NCBI RefSeq assembly: GCF_003202435.1
Contig: NZ_QJHK01000016.1
Coordinates: forward strand, 62,001 to 126,000
DNA from: Flavobacterium cheongpyeongense
GTDB taxonomy: Bacteria; Bacteroidota; Bacteroidia; Flavobacteriales; Flavobacteriaceae
Reading direction: 5' to 3'
DNA length: 64,000 nt
The notes under the pieces were generated by a model, which was not told the DNA's origin, searched no databases, and was given only the letters and a program-made list of their open reading frames with translations. The translations under genes and the position numbers were made by a program. Below are positions 34,819 through 44,157 of the stretch, piece after piece (the stretch's first letter is position 1; the number at the start of each line of letters is the position of its first letter).

Positions 34819-36110
34819 TTCCAGCAATAGAAAAAAATTCTTTAGAAGAAATTAAAAATTTTCAAGAGCAAAAATTAGCAGAAACTTTAACCTATATTAG
34901 TCAAAATTCCCCTTTTTACAAGAGGCTTTTTGCAGAACAAAATATTGATATTTCGAAAATTAAAACCCTTGAAGATTTACAGCATTTACCGGTAACTACT
35001 AAAGAAGATTTACAACAATACAACGATGATTTTTTGTGTGTTCCACAGCATAAAATTATTGACTATGCTTCGACTTCAGGAACTTTGGGCGATCCGGTAA
35101 CTTTTGGTTTAACAGATTCTGATCTTGACCGATTGGCTTATAATGAAGCTATTTCATTCGCCTGTGCCGGAATTACAGAAGGCGATGTCGTGCAATTAAT
35201 GACAACAATTGACCGTAAATTTATGGCTGGTCTGGCTTATTTTTTAGGTTTAAGAAAATTGAAAGCAGGCATTATCCGTGTGGGTGCCGGAATTCCGGAA
35301 ATGCAATGGGATTCGATTTTAAAATACAATCCGAGCTATTTAATTACCGTTCCTTCTTTCCTTTTAAAATTAATTGAATACGCCGAAATACATGGAATCG
35401 ATTACAATAATTCGAGTATAAAAGGTGCTGTCTGTATTGGGGAATCTCTGAGAGAACAGGATTTTTCGATGAATATTTTATCCAAAAAAATTACGGATAA
35501 ATGGAACATCAGGTTGTTTTCGACTTATGCTTCTACCGAAATGAGTACGGCTTTTACAGAATGTGAATACGGTCAGGGCGGTCACCACCATCCGGAATTA
35601 ATTATCGTTGAAGTTCTGGACGAAAATAATAGGCCTGTAAAAAATGGTGAAACGGGAGAACTGACTTTTACTACTTTAGGAATTGAAGCCATGCCGTTAC
35701 TCCGTTTTAAAACCGGGGATATTGTACAGCTTCATAACGAACCTTGCTCCTGCGGGCGACATACTTTGCGTGTTGGACCGGTTGTGGGCCGTAAAAAACA
35801 AATGATCAAATATAAAGGCACAACACTTTATCCGCCAGCAATGAATGATGTTTTGAGCAGTTTTGATACTATTGAAAATCATCTTATCGAAATTTCTACC
35901 AACGATTTAGGGACTGATGAAATCCTGATTAAAATTGCAGCTAAAAATCAGACACCCGAATTTTTACAGGAAATAAAAGATCATTTTAGAGCGAAATTAA
36001 GAGTAACTCCAAAAATAGAATTTGCTACAAAAGAAGTTTTAAATCCTTTGGTTTTTAATCCTATGAGTCGAAAACCAATTCGTTTTTTTGATTACCGAAA
36101 TACGATATAG
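34815..36110 (+). CDS. PaaK-like adenylate-forming ligase
   Basis: This 431-residue enzyme belongs to the phenylacetate-CoA ligase branch: phosphate-binding STSGTLGDPVTFG, FSTYASTEMSTAF, then FKTGDIV and a Cys pair in EPCSCGRHTLRVG. It is predicted to activate 4-coumarate from the lyase and load it on CoA or ACP as starter unit, as ApeH does in aryl-polyene clusters. It is the last gene of the co-directional block, so starter supply is encoded at both ends of the locus. Confidence 0.88.
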   Translation: MIPAIEKNSLEEIKNFQEQKLAETLTYISQNSPFYKRLFAEQNIDISKIKTLEDLQHLPVTTKEDLQQYNDDFLCVPQHKIIDYASTSGTLGDPVTFGLTDSDLDRLAYNEAISFACAGITEGDVVQLMTTIDRKFMAGLAYFLGLRKLKAGIIRVGAGIPEMQWDSILKYNPSYLITVPSFLLKLIEYAEIHGIDYNNSSIKGAVCIGESLREQDFSMNILSKKITDKWNIRLFSTYASTEMSTAFTECEYGQGGHHHPELIIVEVLDENNRPVKNGETGELTFTTLGIEAMPLLRFKTGDIVQLHNEPCSCGRHTLRVGPVVGRKKQMIKYKGTTLYPPAMNDVLSSFDTIENHLIEISTNDLGTDEILIKIAAKNQTPEFLQEIKDHFRAKLRVTPKIEFATKEVLNPLVFNPMSRKPIRFFDYRNTI

Positions 36111-36122
36111 AACTATTTTTTT

Positions 36123-36279
36123 ACCATATAAGTAATATAAGTTCATTTGAACTTTGCGCAAAACAGGGCTACAGAACTATGTGCATTTCAAATTAGTAAA
36201 ATGACTTTTTTGAATTTCGATTATCTCTATTTTTTGAAATTTACGTTCCCGTTAAATGAACTTATATTACTTATATGGT
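36123..36279. repeat. 26-bp perfect inverted repeats flanking 105 bp
   Basis: The arms 36123-36148 and 36254-36279 are exact reverse complements (left arm begins accatataagtaatataag). The 105-base interior is AT-rich and has no reading frame. It separates the end of the pigment operon from dusB. It could be a long-hairpin terminator or a MITE-like or intergenic repeat element. No target-site duplication is obvious. Confidence 0.7.
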
Positions 36280-36302
36280 TTAATTTCAGCTTATTAATTG
36301 TT

Positions 36303-36335
36303 TTGCTGTGAATTAAACTAAATGTTGTAATTTTG
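36303..36335 (+). promoter_or_regulatory. promoter of dusB, -33 TTG and -7 TAATTTTG
   Basis: TTG (36303-36305), a 22-base spacer and TAATTTTG (36328-36335) fit the Bacteroidetes TTG-N17-23-TAnnTTTG promoter. The -7 element ends 15 bases before the ATG at 36351. Confidence 0.6.
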
Positions 36336-36350
36336 CACAAAATAGTGAAG

Positions 36351-37343
36351 ATGGTCAAGATTGGCAACATAGAATTACCCGAATTTCCTTTATTACTCGC
36401 ACCGATGGAAGACGTAAGCGATCCGCCGTTTCGCAGATTATGCAAAACGCATGGTGCTGACATGATGTATTCTGAATTTATTTCATCAGAAGGATTAATT
36501 CGTGACGCTATAAAAAGCCGAATGAAACTGGATATTTTTGATTATGAACGTCCGGTTGGAATTCAGATTTTTGGTGGAGATGAAGAAGCAATGGCACTTT
36601 CGTCCAAAATTGTTTCCACCGTAAAACCTGATTTAGTCGATATTAATTTTGGCTGCCCCGTAAAAAAAGTAGTCTGCAAAGGTGCCGGCGCTGGTGTTTT
36701 GAAAGATGTTGATTTGATGGTACGTTTAACCAAAGCCGTTATTAGAAGTACCGATTTGCCTGTTACCGTAAAAACACGTTTGGGCTGGGATGAAAGTTCG
36801 ATTAATATTGATGAAGTTGCTGAAAGGCTTCAGGATATTGGTGTTCAGGCTTTGACCATTCACGCCAGAACCCGCGCACAAATGTACAAAGGCCACGCCG
36901 ACTGGTCGCATATTGCACGTGTAAAAAACAACCCAAGAATTACAATGCCGATTTTTGGAAACGGTGATATCGACAGTCCGGAAAAAGCATTACAATATAA
37001 AAACGAATACGGTATTGACGGGATCATGATTGGTCGTGCTGCCATTGGCTATCCGTGGATTTTTAATGAAATCAAACATTTCTTTAAAACAGGCGAGCAC
37101 TTGCCTGCTCCAACGGTTATTGACCGTGTTGAAGCAGCCCGAAATCATTTGCAATGGTCTATGGACTGGAAAGGGGAACGTTTGGGAATTGTAGAAATGC
37201 GTCGTCATTACACCAATTATTTCAAAGGAATTCACTCTTTTAAAGAATTCAAACAAAAACTAGTTACTACTGATGAACCTGAAAATTTATTCGCAATTAT
37301 GAAAGAAATCGAACAGGTTTATGCGGGATATGAGTTTGTTTAG
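36351..37343 (+). CDS. dusB: tRNA-dihydrouridine synthase
   Basis: This 330-residue FMN enzyme reduces uridine in tRNA. It has the TIM-barrel start LPLLLAPMEDVSDPPFR-like pattern, the catalytic Cys in VVCKGAGAGVL, and the FMN phosphate-binding GNGDI and IGRAAIGYPW motifs. The ATG at 36351 was chosen over a TTG at 36333 that lies within the -7 element. Housekeeping gene, independent of the pigment locus. Confidence 0.93.
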   Translation: MVKIGNIELPEFPLLLAPMEDVSDPPFRRLCKTHGADMMYSEFISSEGLIRDAIKSRMKLDIFDYERPVGIQIFGGDEEAMALSSKIVSTVKPDLVDINFGCPVKKVVCKGAGAGVLKDVDLMVRLTKAVIRSTDLPVTVKTRLGWDESSINIDEVAERLQDIGVQALTIHARTRAQMYKGHADWSHIARVKNNPRITMPIFGNGDIDSPEKALQYKNEYGIDGIMIGRAAIGYPWIFNEIKHFFKTGEHLPAPTVIDRVEAARNHLQWSMDWKGERLGIVEMRRHYTNYFKGIHSFKEFKQKLVTTDEPENLFAIMKEIEQVYAGYEFV

Positions 37344-37386
37344 AAAATACTTAATATAATTTAATCAATTATTAGACTTAGAAATT

Positions 37387-37416
37387 TTGTTGAATTCAAA
37401 TATTTTTATATATTTG
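37387..37416 (+). promoter_or_regulatory. promoter of NYN gene leader RNA
   Basis: TTG (37387-37389), a 19-base spacer and TATATTTG (37409-37416) fit the Bacteroidetes consensus exactly. A second TTG at 37390 is also near. Transcription is expected to start at about 37422, some 68 bases before the next gene. Confidence 0.65.
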
Positions 37417-37421
37417 CATTA

Positions 37422-37483
37422 TAATTAACGCCACCTCATAATCTCAGTATTATGAACCTGCTCCTACTGGGAGCTTTTTTTTT
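37422..37483 (+). ncRNA. structured leader/small RNA upstream of NYN gene
   Basis: About 62 bases lie between the predicted start of transcription and a terminator. They contain two hairpins: cataat (37437-37442) with attatg (37449-37454), and gctcc (37460-37464) with ggagc (37470-37474) followed by a 9-base T-run. A complete short RNA could therefore be made without reading into the nuclease gene. Start position is inferred from the promoter only. Confidence 0.5.
37460..37483 (+). terminator. intrinsic terminator/attenuator before NYN gene
   Basis: A 5-bp GC-rich stem with a 5-base loop is followed by nine T residues, ending 6 bases before the ATG of the NYN gene. It should limit expression of the gene to read-through or anti-termination. 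Confidence 0.65.
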
Positions 37484-37489
37484 ATATCT

Positions 37490-38152
37490 ATGTCAGAAGA
37501 AATTAAAAATAAAAAAGTAGTCTTTTACTTTGATGGGTTTAACTTTTATCACGGATTTAAATCTTATACGGGATCACATCCTGATTGGAAAAACTATTTT
37601 TGGATTGATTTTGTCAAACTTTGTACACAGTTTGTTTTTGCACATGACAATCAAATTTTACACAAAGTAAAATATTTTACCGCACCACCCATAAATAAAT
37701 TAAAGAAAAGCAAACAAAGTGCTTTATTTGGAGCTAATAAAATTACTAACGGTTCTATTTTTGAAGTTGTTAATGGTCATTATGCTGATAAATTCATAGA
37801 TTGCCAAGCAACCTGTAAAGAAAACTTTAAGGTCCCTGAAGAAAAATGTACTGATGTAAATATAGCATTACACATGATCGGTGATTGTATAAATAATGAC
37901 GTCGATATTATAGTTTTAATTACTGCGGATAGTGATCAAGTGTCTACTATCAAATTTATAAATCAAAAGTTTCCACACATTAAAACAAAATTATATTTCC
38001 CCCCTGATAGAAAGTCGAATGAATTAAAATCATTATTTAAAACAGTTGTTTATCTTGAGAATCATGAAGATAAATTTAAAAATGCAAAAATGCAATTCGA
38101 AGTAAAAAATGAAACGAAAACTTACACAAGACCAAGTGATTGGAAAAAATAG
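37490..38152 (+). CDS. NYN-domain (LabA/DUF88-like) RNase
   Basis: This 220-residue protein has the PIN-like NYN fold. The first acidic motif is FYFDGFNFYHG (D15, N18), the second CTDVNIALHM (D122) and the third ITADSDQVS (D147, D149). Such residues bind the metal of RNases acting on structured or tRNA-like substrates. Cysteines at 105, 109 and 120 could bind zinc. The gene stands alone behind its own promoter, short structured RNA and terminator, an arrangement like a type III toxin-antitoxin locus. Whether it is a toxin is inference. Confidence 0.82.
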   Translation: MSEEIKNKKVVFYFDGFNFYHGFKSYTGSHPDWKNYFWIDFVKLCTQFVFAHDNQILHKVKYFTAPPINKLKKSKQSALFGANKITNGSIFEVVNGHYADKFIDCQATCKENFKVPEEKCTDVNIALHMIGDCINNDVDIIVLITADSDQVSTIKFINQKFPHIKTKLYFPPDRKSNELKSLFKTVVYLENHEDKFKNAKMQFEVKNETKTYTRPSDWKK

Positions 38153-38186
38153 TTGTTTTTAATTATATTTCTAATATTAGCATAAT

Positions 38187-39614
38187 TTATACCTCAATAC
38201 TTTTCCACTTTCCTCTTTTATAGAAAAAGATTCCTGCTAAAGTTATAGCTGTTTCAGCAACCGGAATTGCAATAAAAACGCCTGTCGGCCCCATATTAAA
38301 ATGTTTTGCCAGTACATAAGCCAATGGAATCTGGAACAGCCAAAACCCGAAAAAGTTAATTCCGGTTGGTGTCCAGGTATCTCCTGCCCCATTGAACGTA
38401 TTGATCAAAACCATTCCGATTCCGTAGAAAACAAATCCGGCACTCATAATTTGTAAAGCTTGAGCAGCGAATGTTCTAACCATTTCGTCGTTTGTAAAAA
38501 AAGAAACAATGTATTTGCCAAAACACAATGAAATAATCATAATAGTGGCCATAAAAATCACATTGTATTTCGCAGTCGTAAAAACTGATTTTTCGGCACG
38601 CTCAATTTGTTTGGCACCAAGATTTTGTCCCACCAAAGTTGCCGCAGCATTACTCAATCCCCAAGCCGGAAGAATAAAAAACATCATAATTCGAAGTGCT
38701 GTCTGATAACCTGCAGAACCGTGATCGCCACCAGTTGTGGCAACTAACTGTGCTAAGAAAATCCAGCTGCAGGATGCAATTACAAATTGTAAAATCCCGG
38801 GAGCTGCAATTTTTATCAAAGCTTTTATTTGTTTGAAATCCGGTGCGAAATACGCCATTTTAATTTTCAAAACTCCATTTCCAAAAAACAAACGGTATAC
38901 CTGATACAAAACTCCAATGCTTCGCCCTATAGTTGTGGCCAAGGCTGCTCCTACTAATCCAAAAGCTGGAACAGATCCTAAACCATTAATCAGAATCGGG
39001 CATAAAATGATATTGCAGATATTGGCTATCCAAAGGCTTTTCATGGCTATCGCTGCATTTCCCGCACCCCGAAATATTCCGTTGATTAAGAACAAAAGCA
39101 TAATACACAAACTGCTTCCAATCATAATTTGTGTAAATCTATAACCATGTTCTGCAGCTTCAAGAGATGCTCCCATTAAAATCAGAATATCTTTGGCATA
39201 AATTACACCCAAAATACTCATTACACTATTGACTGCAAAAGCAATAATGATGGCCTGCATTCCGGCTTTTGCGGCAGCAACTGGATCTTTTTCTCCAATT
39301 CGTCTTGCCACAACTGCTGTTGCTGCCATGCTCATTCCGATGGCTAAAGAATATATAATAGTGAGCACTGATTCTGTTAATCCAACAGTCTGAATCGCTA
39401 AACTGCTGTTTTCCAAATGTCCAACAAAATATAAATCGACTAATGCAAAAACGGACTCCATCATCATTTCCAAAACCATCGGAATGGCCAATAGAATTAC
39501 TGCTTTTTTGATGCTTCCCGATGTATAATCAAATGATTCGTCGCCTTTTAGCGCTTGTTTTAATGTGGTAAAAATTTTAGAAAATAAACTTTTGTGTATG
39601 GTTGTTTCTGTCAT
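38187..39614 (-). CDS. MATE family multidrug exporter
   Basis: This 475-residue membrane protein has about 12 hydrophobic segments in two related halves and the pattern MMMESVFALVDLYFVGHL typical of MATE proteins. It exports cationic drugs or metabolites by Na+ or H+ antiport at the inner membrane. An inverted repeat at 39642-39663 upstream suggests local repression. It is convergent with the NYN gene, with only 34 bases between them and no clear terminator. Confidence 0.92.
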   Translation of the reverse strand: MTETTIHKSLFSKIFTTLKQALKGDESFDYTSGSIKKAVILLAIPMVLEMMMESVFALVDLYFVGHLENSSLAIQTVGLTESVLTIIYSLAIGMSMAATAVVARRIGEKDPVAAAKAGMQAIIIAFAVNSVMSILGVIYAKDILILMGASLEAAEHGYRFTQIMIGSSLCIMLLFLINGIFRGAGNAAIAMKSLWIANICNIILCPILINGLGSVPAFGLVGAALATTIGRSIGVLYQVYRLFFGNGVLKIKMAYFAPDFKQIKALIKIAAPGILQFVIASCSWIFLAQLVATTGGDHGSAGYQTALRIMMFFILPAWGLSNAAATLVGQNLGAKQIERAEKSVFTTAKYNVIFMATIMIISLCFGKYIVSFFTNDEMVRTFAAQALQIMSAGFVFYGIGMVLINTFNGAGDTWTPTGINFFGFWLFQIPLAYVLAKHFNMGPTGVFIAIPVAETAITLAGIFFYKRGKWKSIEV

Positions 39615-39641
39615 GATTTTTTAGGATAAATGATAAAATTG

Positions 39642-39663
39642 GTTCAGATGTAGTAATCTGAAC
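39642..39663. promoter_or_regulatory. 8-bp inverted repeat upstream of MATE gene
   Basis: gttcagat (39642-39649) and atctgaac (39656-39663) are exact reverse complements with a 6-base spacer, 28-49 bases upstream of the exporter start. This resembles an operator for a TetR- or MarR-type repressor. No such regulator gene is in the window. Confidence 0.45.
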
Positions 39664-39784
39664 TGAAAAGTAAAAAGCGTAAGTATCCTAAATTATTCTA
39701 AAAATAAAATTAGGATTAGGCAGAAACAATCATATGCTGTAGATTTTTAAGGTGGTAAATATAAGTATTTTTCAGGAAGAAATA

Positions 39785-40984
39785 TTAATTCAGTAATTTT
39801 TTACTGACACGGCTGCTGGCAATTAAGGATGCTACAAAACCAAGCGTAATGATGGTTGCCATCACGATAAGTATGTTTTCGAATGAGAAGACCACCGGAT
39901 ATGCCAAGGTTGGCGTAATCATAATTAGTTCATATTGCTGCTGCAGTAGTACTAGAATGATTCCCAAAACAAGACCTGCCAAACCTCCAAACACGCTCAG
40001 TAAAGTTCCCTGAAGTAAAAATATTTTTCGCAGATGATTAATTTCAGTACCTAAATTAAAAAGGGTTTTTAAGTTTCCTTTCTTTTCTAAAATCATCATA
40101 ATTAAGGCGCCAACCAAATTAAAAAGTGCCACAATTATGACAAGGGTAAATATCAGATAAACGACAATATTTTCAGTATTGAGCATTTTATATAATGATT
40201 CATTAAGCTCAGCTCTGTTTTTCAGCGTAATTTTATTATTGAAAATATTTCTCAGTTGCAATTTAACGGATTCTTCATCCGCATTTGGCTTTAATTTGAA
40301 TTCGATTCCTGAAATCTGATTGGGTTTATACATTAATAGTTCCTGTGCCAGACCTAAATCTGTAAACACATATTTAGAATCCAGTTCTTCGCTTATAGAA
40401 TAAATTCCAACAGGCAGTACATCTGTTTTATTAAACGCTTCTTCGGGATTTTCGATTGCCCCTTTTCCGGGTTTTGGAGCAAATATCTGCAACGGGTTTT
40501 CAAAATCCAGAATTCCCATAGAAAAATCCTGTGCAATTCCATAGCCAATTACTACCTGATAGGTATCCGGTTTTAACCATAGACCATTAAAAAGCTTTTT
40601 TTTGATATCGTTCACCACAGGATACAGACTGTCAACACCTTTTAAATACGTAACCTGTTGTTTATCTTTAAACAAAAATAAAACACGCTCCTCAATACTT
40701 TTAGTATAAGAAGCAACTCCTTCAATTTTTTTAATTTGATTTTCGTGATCAGGTGTAATCAAAAATGATTTTCCATACGTGCTGGTCATTTTTAAATCAG
40801 GGTCAATTTCATTCGTAAAGGAAAGACTGAAAACTTTCAACCCGCTAAATACGGACAAAACCACAAACAAAGCCATTGTACCAACAATAATTCCCATACT
40901 GGCAATGCGGTTGATAATAGTGATAGCATTGTTTCTGCTTCTGCTAAAAATATAACGTTTGGCTATGTAGAGGGGGAAGTTCAA
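39785..40984 (-). CDS. LolC/LolE-like ABC transporter permease
   Basis: This 399-residue FtsX-type permease has an N-terminal helix (GIIVGTMALFVVLSVFSGL), a periplasmic domain of about 240 residues and three C-terminal helices. This is the layout of the lipoprotein-releasing permeases LolC/LolE. It begins 1 base after rbfA ends, and the two form an operon. No ATPase is encoded next to it, so it must use one encoded elsewhere. Confidence 0.87.
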   Translation of the reverse strand: MNFPLYIAKRYIFSRSRNNAITIINRIASMGIIVGTMALFVVLSVFSGLKVFSLSFTNEIDPDLKMTSTYGKSFLITPDHENQIKKIEGVASYTKSIEERVLFLFKDKQQVTYLKGVDSLYPVVNDIKKKLFNGLWLKPDTYQVVIGYGIAQDFSMGILDFENPLQIFAPKPGKGAIENPEEAFNKTDVLPVGIYSISEELDSKYVFTDLGLAQELLMYKPNQISGIEFKLKPNADEESVKLQLRNIFNNKITLKNRAELNESLYKMLNTENIVVYLIFTLVIIVALFNLVGALIMMILEKKGNLKTLFNLGTEINHLRKIFLLQGTLLSVFGGLAGLVLGIILVLLQQQYELIMITPTLAYPVVFSFENILIVMATIITLGFVASLIASSRVSKKLLN

Positions 40985-40985
40985 T

Positions 40986-41378
40986 TTATAATTTTCTTCT
41001 TTTTTCTAAAAGATCAGGATTTTCGATTGGGTTCTCTTTTCCTGCTAATGCGTTATCTATTTTTTCGATATAATCTAAAGAGTCATCGATGAAAAATACC
41101 AGGTTTGGTACACGACGCAATTGCAAACGAACACGCTGAGATAAGTCGTGCTTTATTAAAGTAGTATTGGATTTTATTCCCTCTAAAGTTTCCTTTGCTT
41201 TTTCTTGTGGAAAAATACTTAAATATACTGTCGCTACAGATAAATCTGAAGTTACACTTACTTTGGATACCGAAATTACTAAATTATTAATTCCGTTTTT
41301 TCTCACTTCACCTTGCAAGATATCAACCAGATCTTTTTGGATGACACCGCCTATTTTTTTCTGTCTATTTGTTTCCAT
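40986..41378 (-). CDS. rbfA: ribosome-binding factor A
   Basis: This 130-residue protein matches RbfA: METNRQKKIGGVIQKDLVDIL, the KH-like core with VYLSIFP, and LRRVPNLVFFIDDSLDY near the end. It binds the 30S subunit late in assembly and is needed for 16S processing and cold adaptation. The length is usual. It is the first gene of a two-gene operon with the LolC/E-like permease. Confidence 0.93.
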   Translation of the reverse strand: METNRQKKIGGVIQKDLVDILQGEVRKNGINNLVISVSKVSVTSDLSVATVYLSIFPQEKAKETLEGIKSNTTLIKHDLSQRVRLQLRRVPNLVFFIDDSLDYIEKIDNALAGKENPIENPDLLEKRRKL

Positions 41379-41745
41379 ACTGCAAAAATACTATTTTTAA
41401 ATTCAATCGATGCAATTTCATATTCAACAATCAAATGATTTTTACGCGATTAATTTTGCTTTCATCTAATTTCCATTATTTGGAGTGCTGTAAGCTGCAG
41501 GTTTACTTTTTAACAACTGCAATTAAATAACCTGAAAGTATTTTTTAGGAATATCAAATCTCAAAAAAACATAGTCTTAAAAAATAAAATTTTCAAAATT
41601 AAAACCTCAAAAAAGGAATTTTACATAAATTACATTATTATTGTTAAAAATAGCCATAAATCACTTTAAAATTTGTATTTTGGATTAAAAAAGTAAATAT
41701 TTTTCATTAAATCATTTAAAATGATATTTATTCAATAATTCAAAT
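41379..41745. other. intergenic, no gene seen
   Basis: This 367-base gap between divergent rbfA and the ATP-grasp gene is AT-rich. It must hold promoters for both directions, but I find no exact TAnnTTTG match at a suitable distance from the plus-strand ATG. A 6-bp palindrome (atcatt / aatgat at about 41711-41725) precedes the ATP-grasp gene. No tRNA, small RNA or reading frame was seen. Confidence 0.5.
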
Positions 41746-43182
41746 ATGGCAAAATTAGCACCAAGTTTAAATCATAATGGCTGGGATGAAATGTTTTCTA
41801 ACAAAGGCGTTCGGGATTCTTATCGTCAGGTTTTTCAAACTTTACAAGGGTTGAATCACAAAACTTTGACCAATAAGCAAAAACAGGCTTCTGATTTATT
41901 TATGAATCAGGGAATTACTTTTACGGTTTACAGTGATGATGATAAAGGTATCGAAAGAATATTTCCGTTTGATATTATTCCGAGGATTATCACACAGGAA
42001 GATTGGCTGGAAGTAGCATCAGGAATCAAACAACGTTTACTGGCATTAAATTTATTTTTGGAAGACATTTATAATGATCAGAACATTGTAAAAGAGGGAA
42101 TAATTCCGGCAGGATTAATTGCTTCATGCCCGCATTATATTCAGGAAGTACAGGGAATAAAAGTGCCTCACAACATTCATGTGCATATTGCAGGAATCGA
42201 TTTGATCAGGGGTGCTAAAGGAGAATTTTATGTTTTGGAAGATAATTTGCGTTGCCCAAGCGGAGTGAGCTATATGCTGGAAAACCGTGAAATCACCAAA
42301 AGAATTTTTCCGGATATGCTTTCATCGAACCATGTGAGTATGGTCAGTAATTACCCAATGATTTTTCACAGCATATTAATTTCCCTTTCTCCCCGAAATA
42401 TATCAAACCCAAACGTAGTTTTGCTTACTCCCGGCGTTTATAATTCGGCCTATTACGAACATACCTATCTCGCACGACAAATGGGAATTCCGCTTGTTGA
42501 AGGTCGGGATTTGGTGGTTAACAATAGTAAAGTGTACATGAAAACTACCTCGGGATTGCAGCAAGTCGATGTAATTTACCGTCGTCTCGATGATGAATAT
42601 CTTGATCCTTTAGTTTTTAAGCCTGACAGTGCTCTGGGTGTTCCCGGACTGATTAGTGCTTACCGTCAAGGAAATGTTGCGTTAGTAAATGCTGTTGGAA
42701 ATGGGGTTGCAGATGACAAAGCTATTTATGCATACGTTCCGGATATGATTAAATATTATATGAACGAAGAACCAATTCTAAAAAATGTTCCGACCTATCG
42801 CATGGAAAATTTAGACGAACGCGAACATGTTTTTGCCAACATGGAAAACATGGTTATCAAAGAAACGAATCAAAGTGGCGGCTACGGAATGATTATGGGG
42901 AACAAAGCAACTCAGGAAGAAATGGACAAAGCCAAAATTGCCATTATTGACAATCCCCGAAATTTTATTGCACAGCCCATTATTCAGCTCAGTACTGTTC
43001 CTTGCTTGATTGACGGACAACTTAAACTGCGCCATGTTGATTTAAGGCCTTATGCTTTATGCGGTCCTAAAGGAATCCAGATTGTTCCCGGCGGTTTAAC
43101 ACGAGTGGCGCTCACAGAAGGTTCTTTGGTTGTCAACTCCTCACAGGGTGGCGGAAGTAAAGACACCTGGATTATTAAATAA
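41746..43182 (+). CDS. circularly permuted ATP-grasp protein
   Basis: This 478-residue protein is of the circularly permuted ATP-grasp type 2 family (DUF404/DUF407): LGVPGLISAYRQGNVALVNAVGNGVADDKAIYAY-like core segments, VLEDNLRCPSGVSYMLENR, and a C-terminal GGLTRVAL. Such enzymes are predicted to ligate amino acids or peptides with ATP. With an alpha-E protein and a transglutaminase directly downstream it forms a recurrent trio predicted by comparative genomics to make or attach short peptides. No substrate is known to me. Confidence 0.9.
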   Translation: MAKLAPSLNHNGWDEMFSNKGVRDSYRQVFQTLQGLNHKTLTNKQKQASDLFMNQGITFTVYSDDDKGIERIFPFDIIPRIITQEDWLEVASGIKQRLLALNLFLEDIYNDQNIVKEGIIPAGLIASCPHYIQEVQGIKVPHNIHVHIAGIDLIRGAKGEFYVLEDNLRCPSGVSYMLENREITKRIFPDMLSSNHVSMVSNYPMIFHSILISLSPRNISNPNVVLLTPGVYNSAYYEHTYLARQMGIPLVEGRDLVVNNSKVYMKTTSGLQQVDVIYRRLDDEYLDPLVFKPDSALGVPGLISAYRQGNVALVNAVGNGVADDKAIYAYVPDMIKYYMNEEPILKNVPTYRMENLDEREHVFANMENMVIKETNQSGGYGMIMGNKATQEEMDKAKIAIIDNPRNFIAQPIIQLSTVPCLIDGQLKLRHVDLRPYALCGPKGIQIVPGGLTRVALTEGSLVVNSSQGGGSKDTWIIK

Positions 43183-43211
43183 ATTTATAAACAATTCTAA
43201 AATTAAAAGAT

Positions 43212-44153
43212 ATGCTTAGTAGAGTTGCTGATGGAATGTTTTGGCTTAACCGATATATGGAAAGAACAGACGGAATGTTACTTACCTTAAACACTTCCTA
43301 TATTTTGTCTTTCGACAAAGAAATTAATGATTCTCAGGGATACAAACCGCTCTTAGAATATTATACCAGTTTGTCTCAGGCTAAAATTCATTCCATACAA
43401 TATGACACACCTCATGTTTTAAAATACATAATCTGCGATAATCAAAATGATAACTCGGTAAAAAATTTAGTGATAAAAGCACGCGAAAATGCCAGAGGTT
43501 CCCAGGATAAAATAACCAAAGAATTGTGGGAACACATTAATTCGATGTACCATTTTATGAACTCCCCGGATTTGCCGAAAAAACTAGAAACCTCTGATGC
43601 CTTGAATGTCATTACAAAACTCAATAAAGATTTACTGCTCTACAACGGAATCCTGCAGGTTACGATGCCACGTGGTTTAGGCTGGTGTTTTTCGAGCATA
43701 GGCAAACATATCGAAAGATGCCTGCAGACCATATCAATGACTCAGGCTTACTTTGCTCCCATCCATTATAATCTTGAAGGCGAGGAAGATTTGATGTATT
43801 GGCGACGATTATTACTGTCCCTTTCCGGATATGAATTATACCTAAAAAGTTACAGTAATATTTCTCATAACAGAAAAGTAGTGCATCAGGTAATTTTTAA
43901 TATGGATTTTGCGCACTCTGTTATCTACACCCTGGATTTCATTAATACTTACTTAGATTGTTTATTTAAAGATAGTAATTTAAGCGAAGCACGAACATTA
44001 ATGAACCAGTTTGGCCGTTTAAAAAGTTATATTGAATTTACAGATTATCAACATTTAACCAATCAGGAACTCGAGGAAGTTTTGCGAAATACCAAAAACC
44101 AGTTAATTCAGTTTTCAACCGATTTTTCAAAATTATTCTTTTCTTACACCTAA
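43212..44153 (+). CDS. alpha-E domain protein (DUF403)
   Basis: This 313-residue all-helical protein starts with the family pattern MLSRVADGMFWLNRYMERTDGML. Alpha-E proteins almost always occur next to circularly permuted ATP-grasp and transglutaminase genes, and their biochemical role is unknown. It starts 29 bases after the ATP-grasp gene and ends 4 before the transglutaminase. Confidence 0.9.
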   Translation: MLSRVADGMFWLNRYMERTDGMLLTLNTSYILSFDKEINDSQGYKPLLEYYTSLSQAKIHSIQYDTPHVLKYIICDNQNDNSVKNLVIKARENARGSQDKITKELWEHINSMYHFMNSPDLPKKLETSDALNVITKLNKDLLLYNGILQVTMPRGLGWCFSSIGKHIERCLQTISMTQAYFAPIHYNLEGEEDLMYWRRLLLSLSGYELYLKSYSNISHNRKVVHQVIFNMDFAHSVIYTLDFINTYLDCLFKDSNLSEARTLMNQFGRLKSYIEFTDYQHLTNQELEEVLRNTKNQLIQFSTDFSKLFFSYT

Positions 44154-44157
44154 CTAT

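Noticed and set aside
36149..36253. Small gene inside the 26-bp inverted repeats
   Set aside because: The 105-base interior has no reading frame of useful length on either strand.
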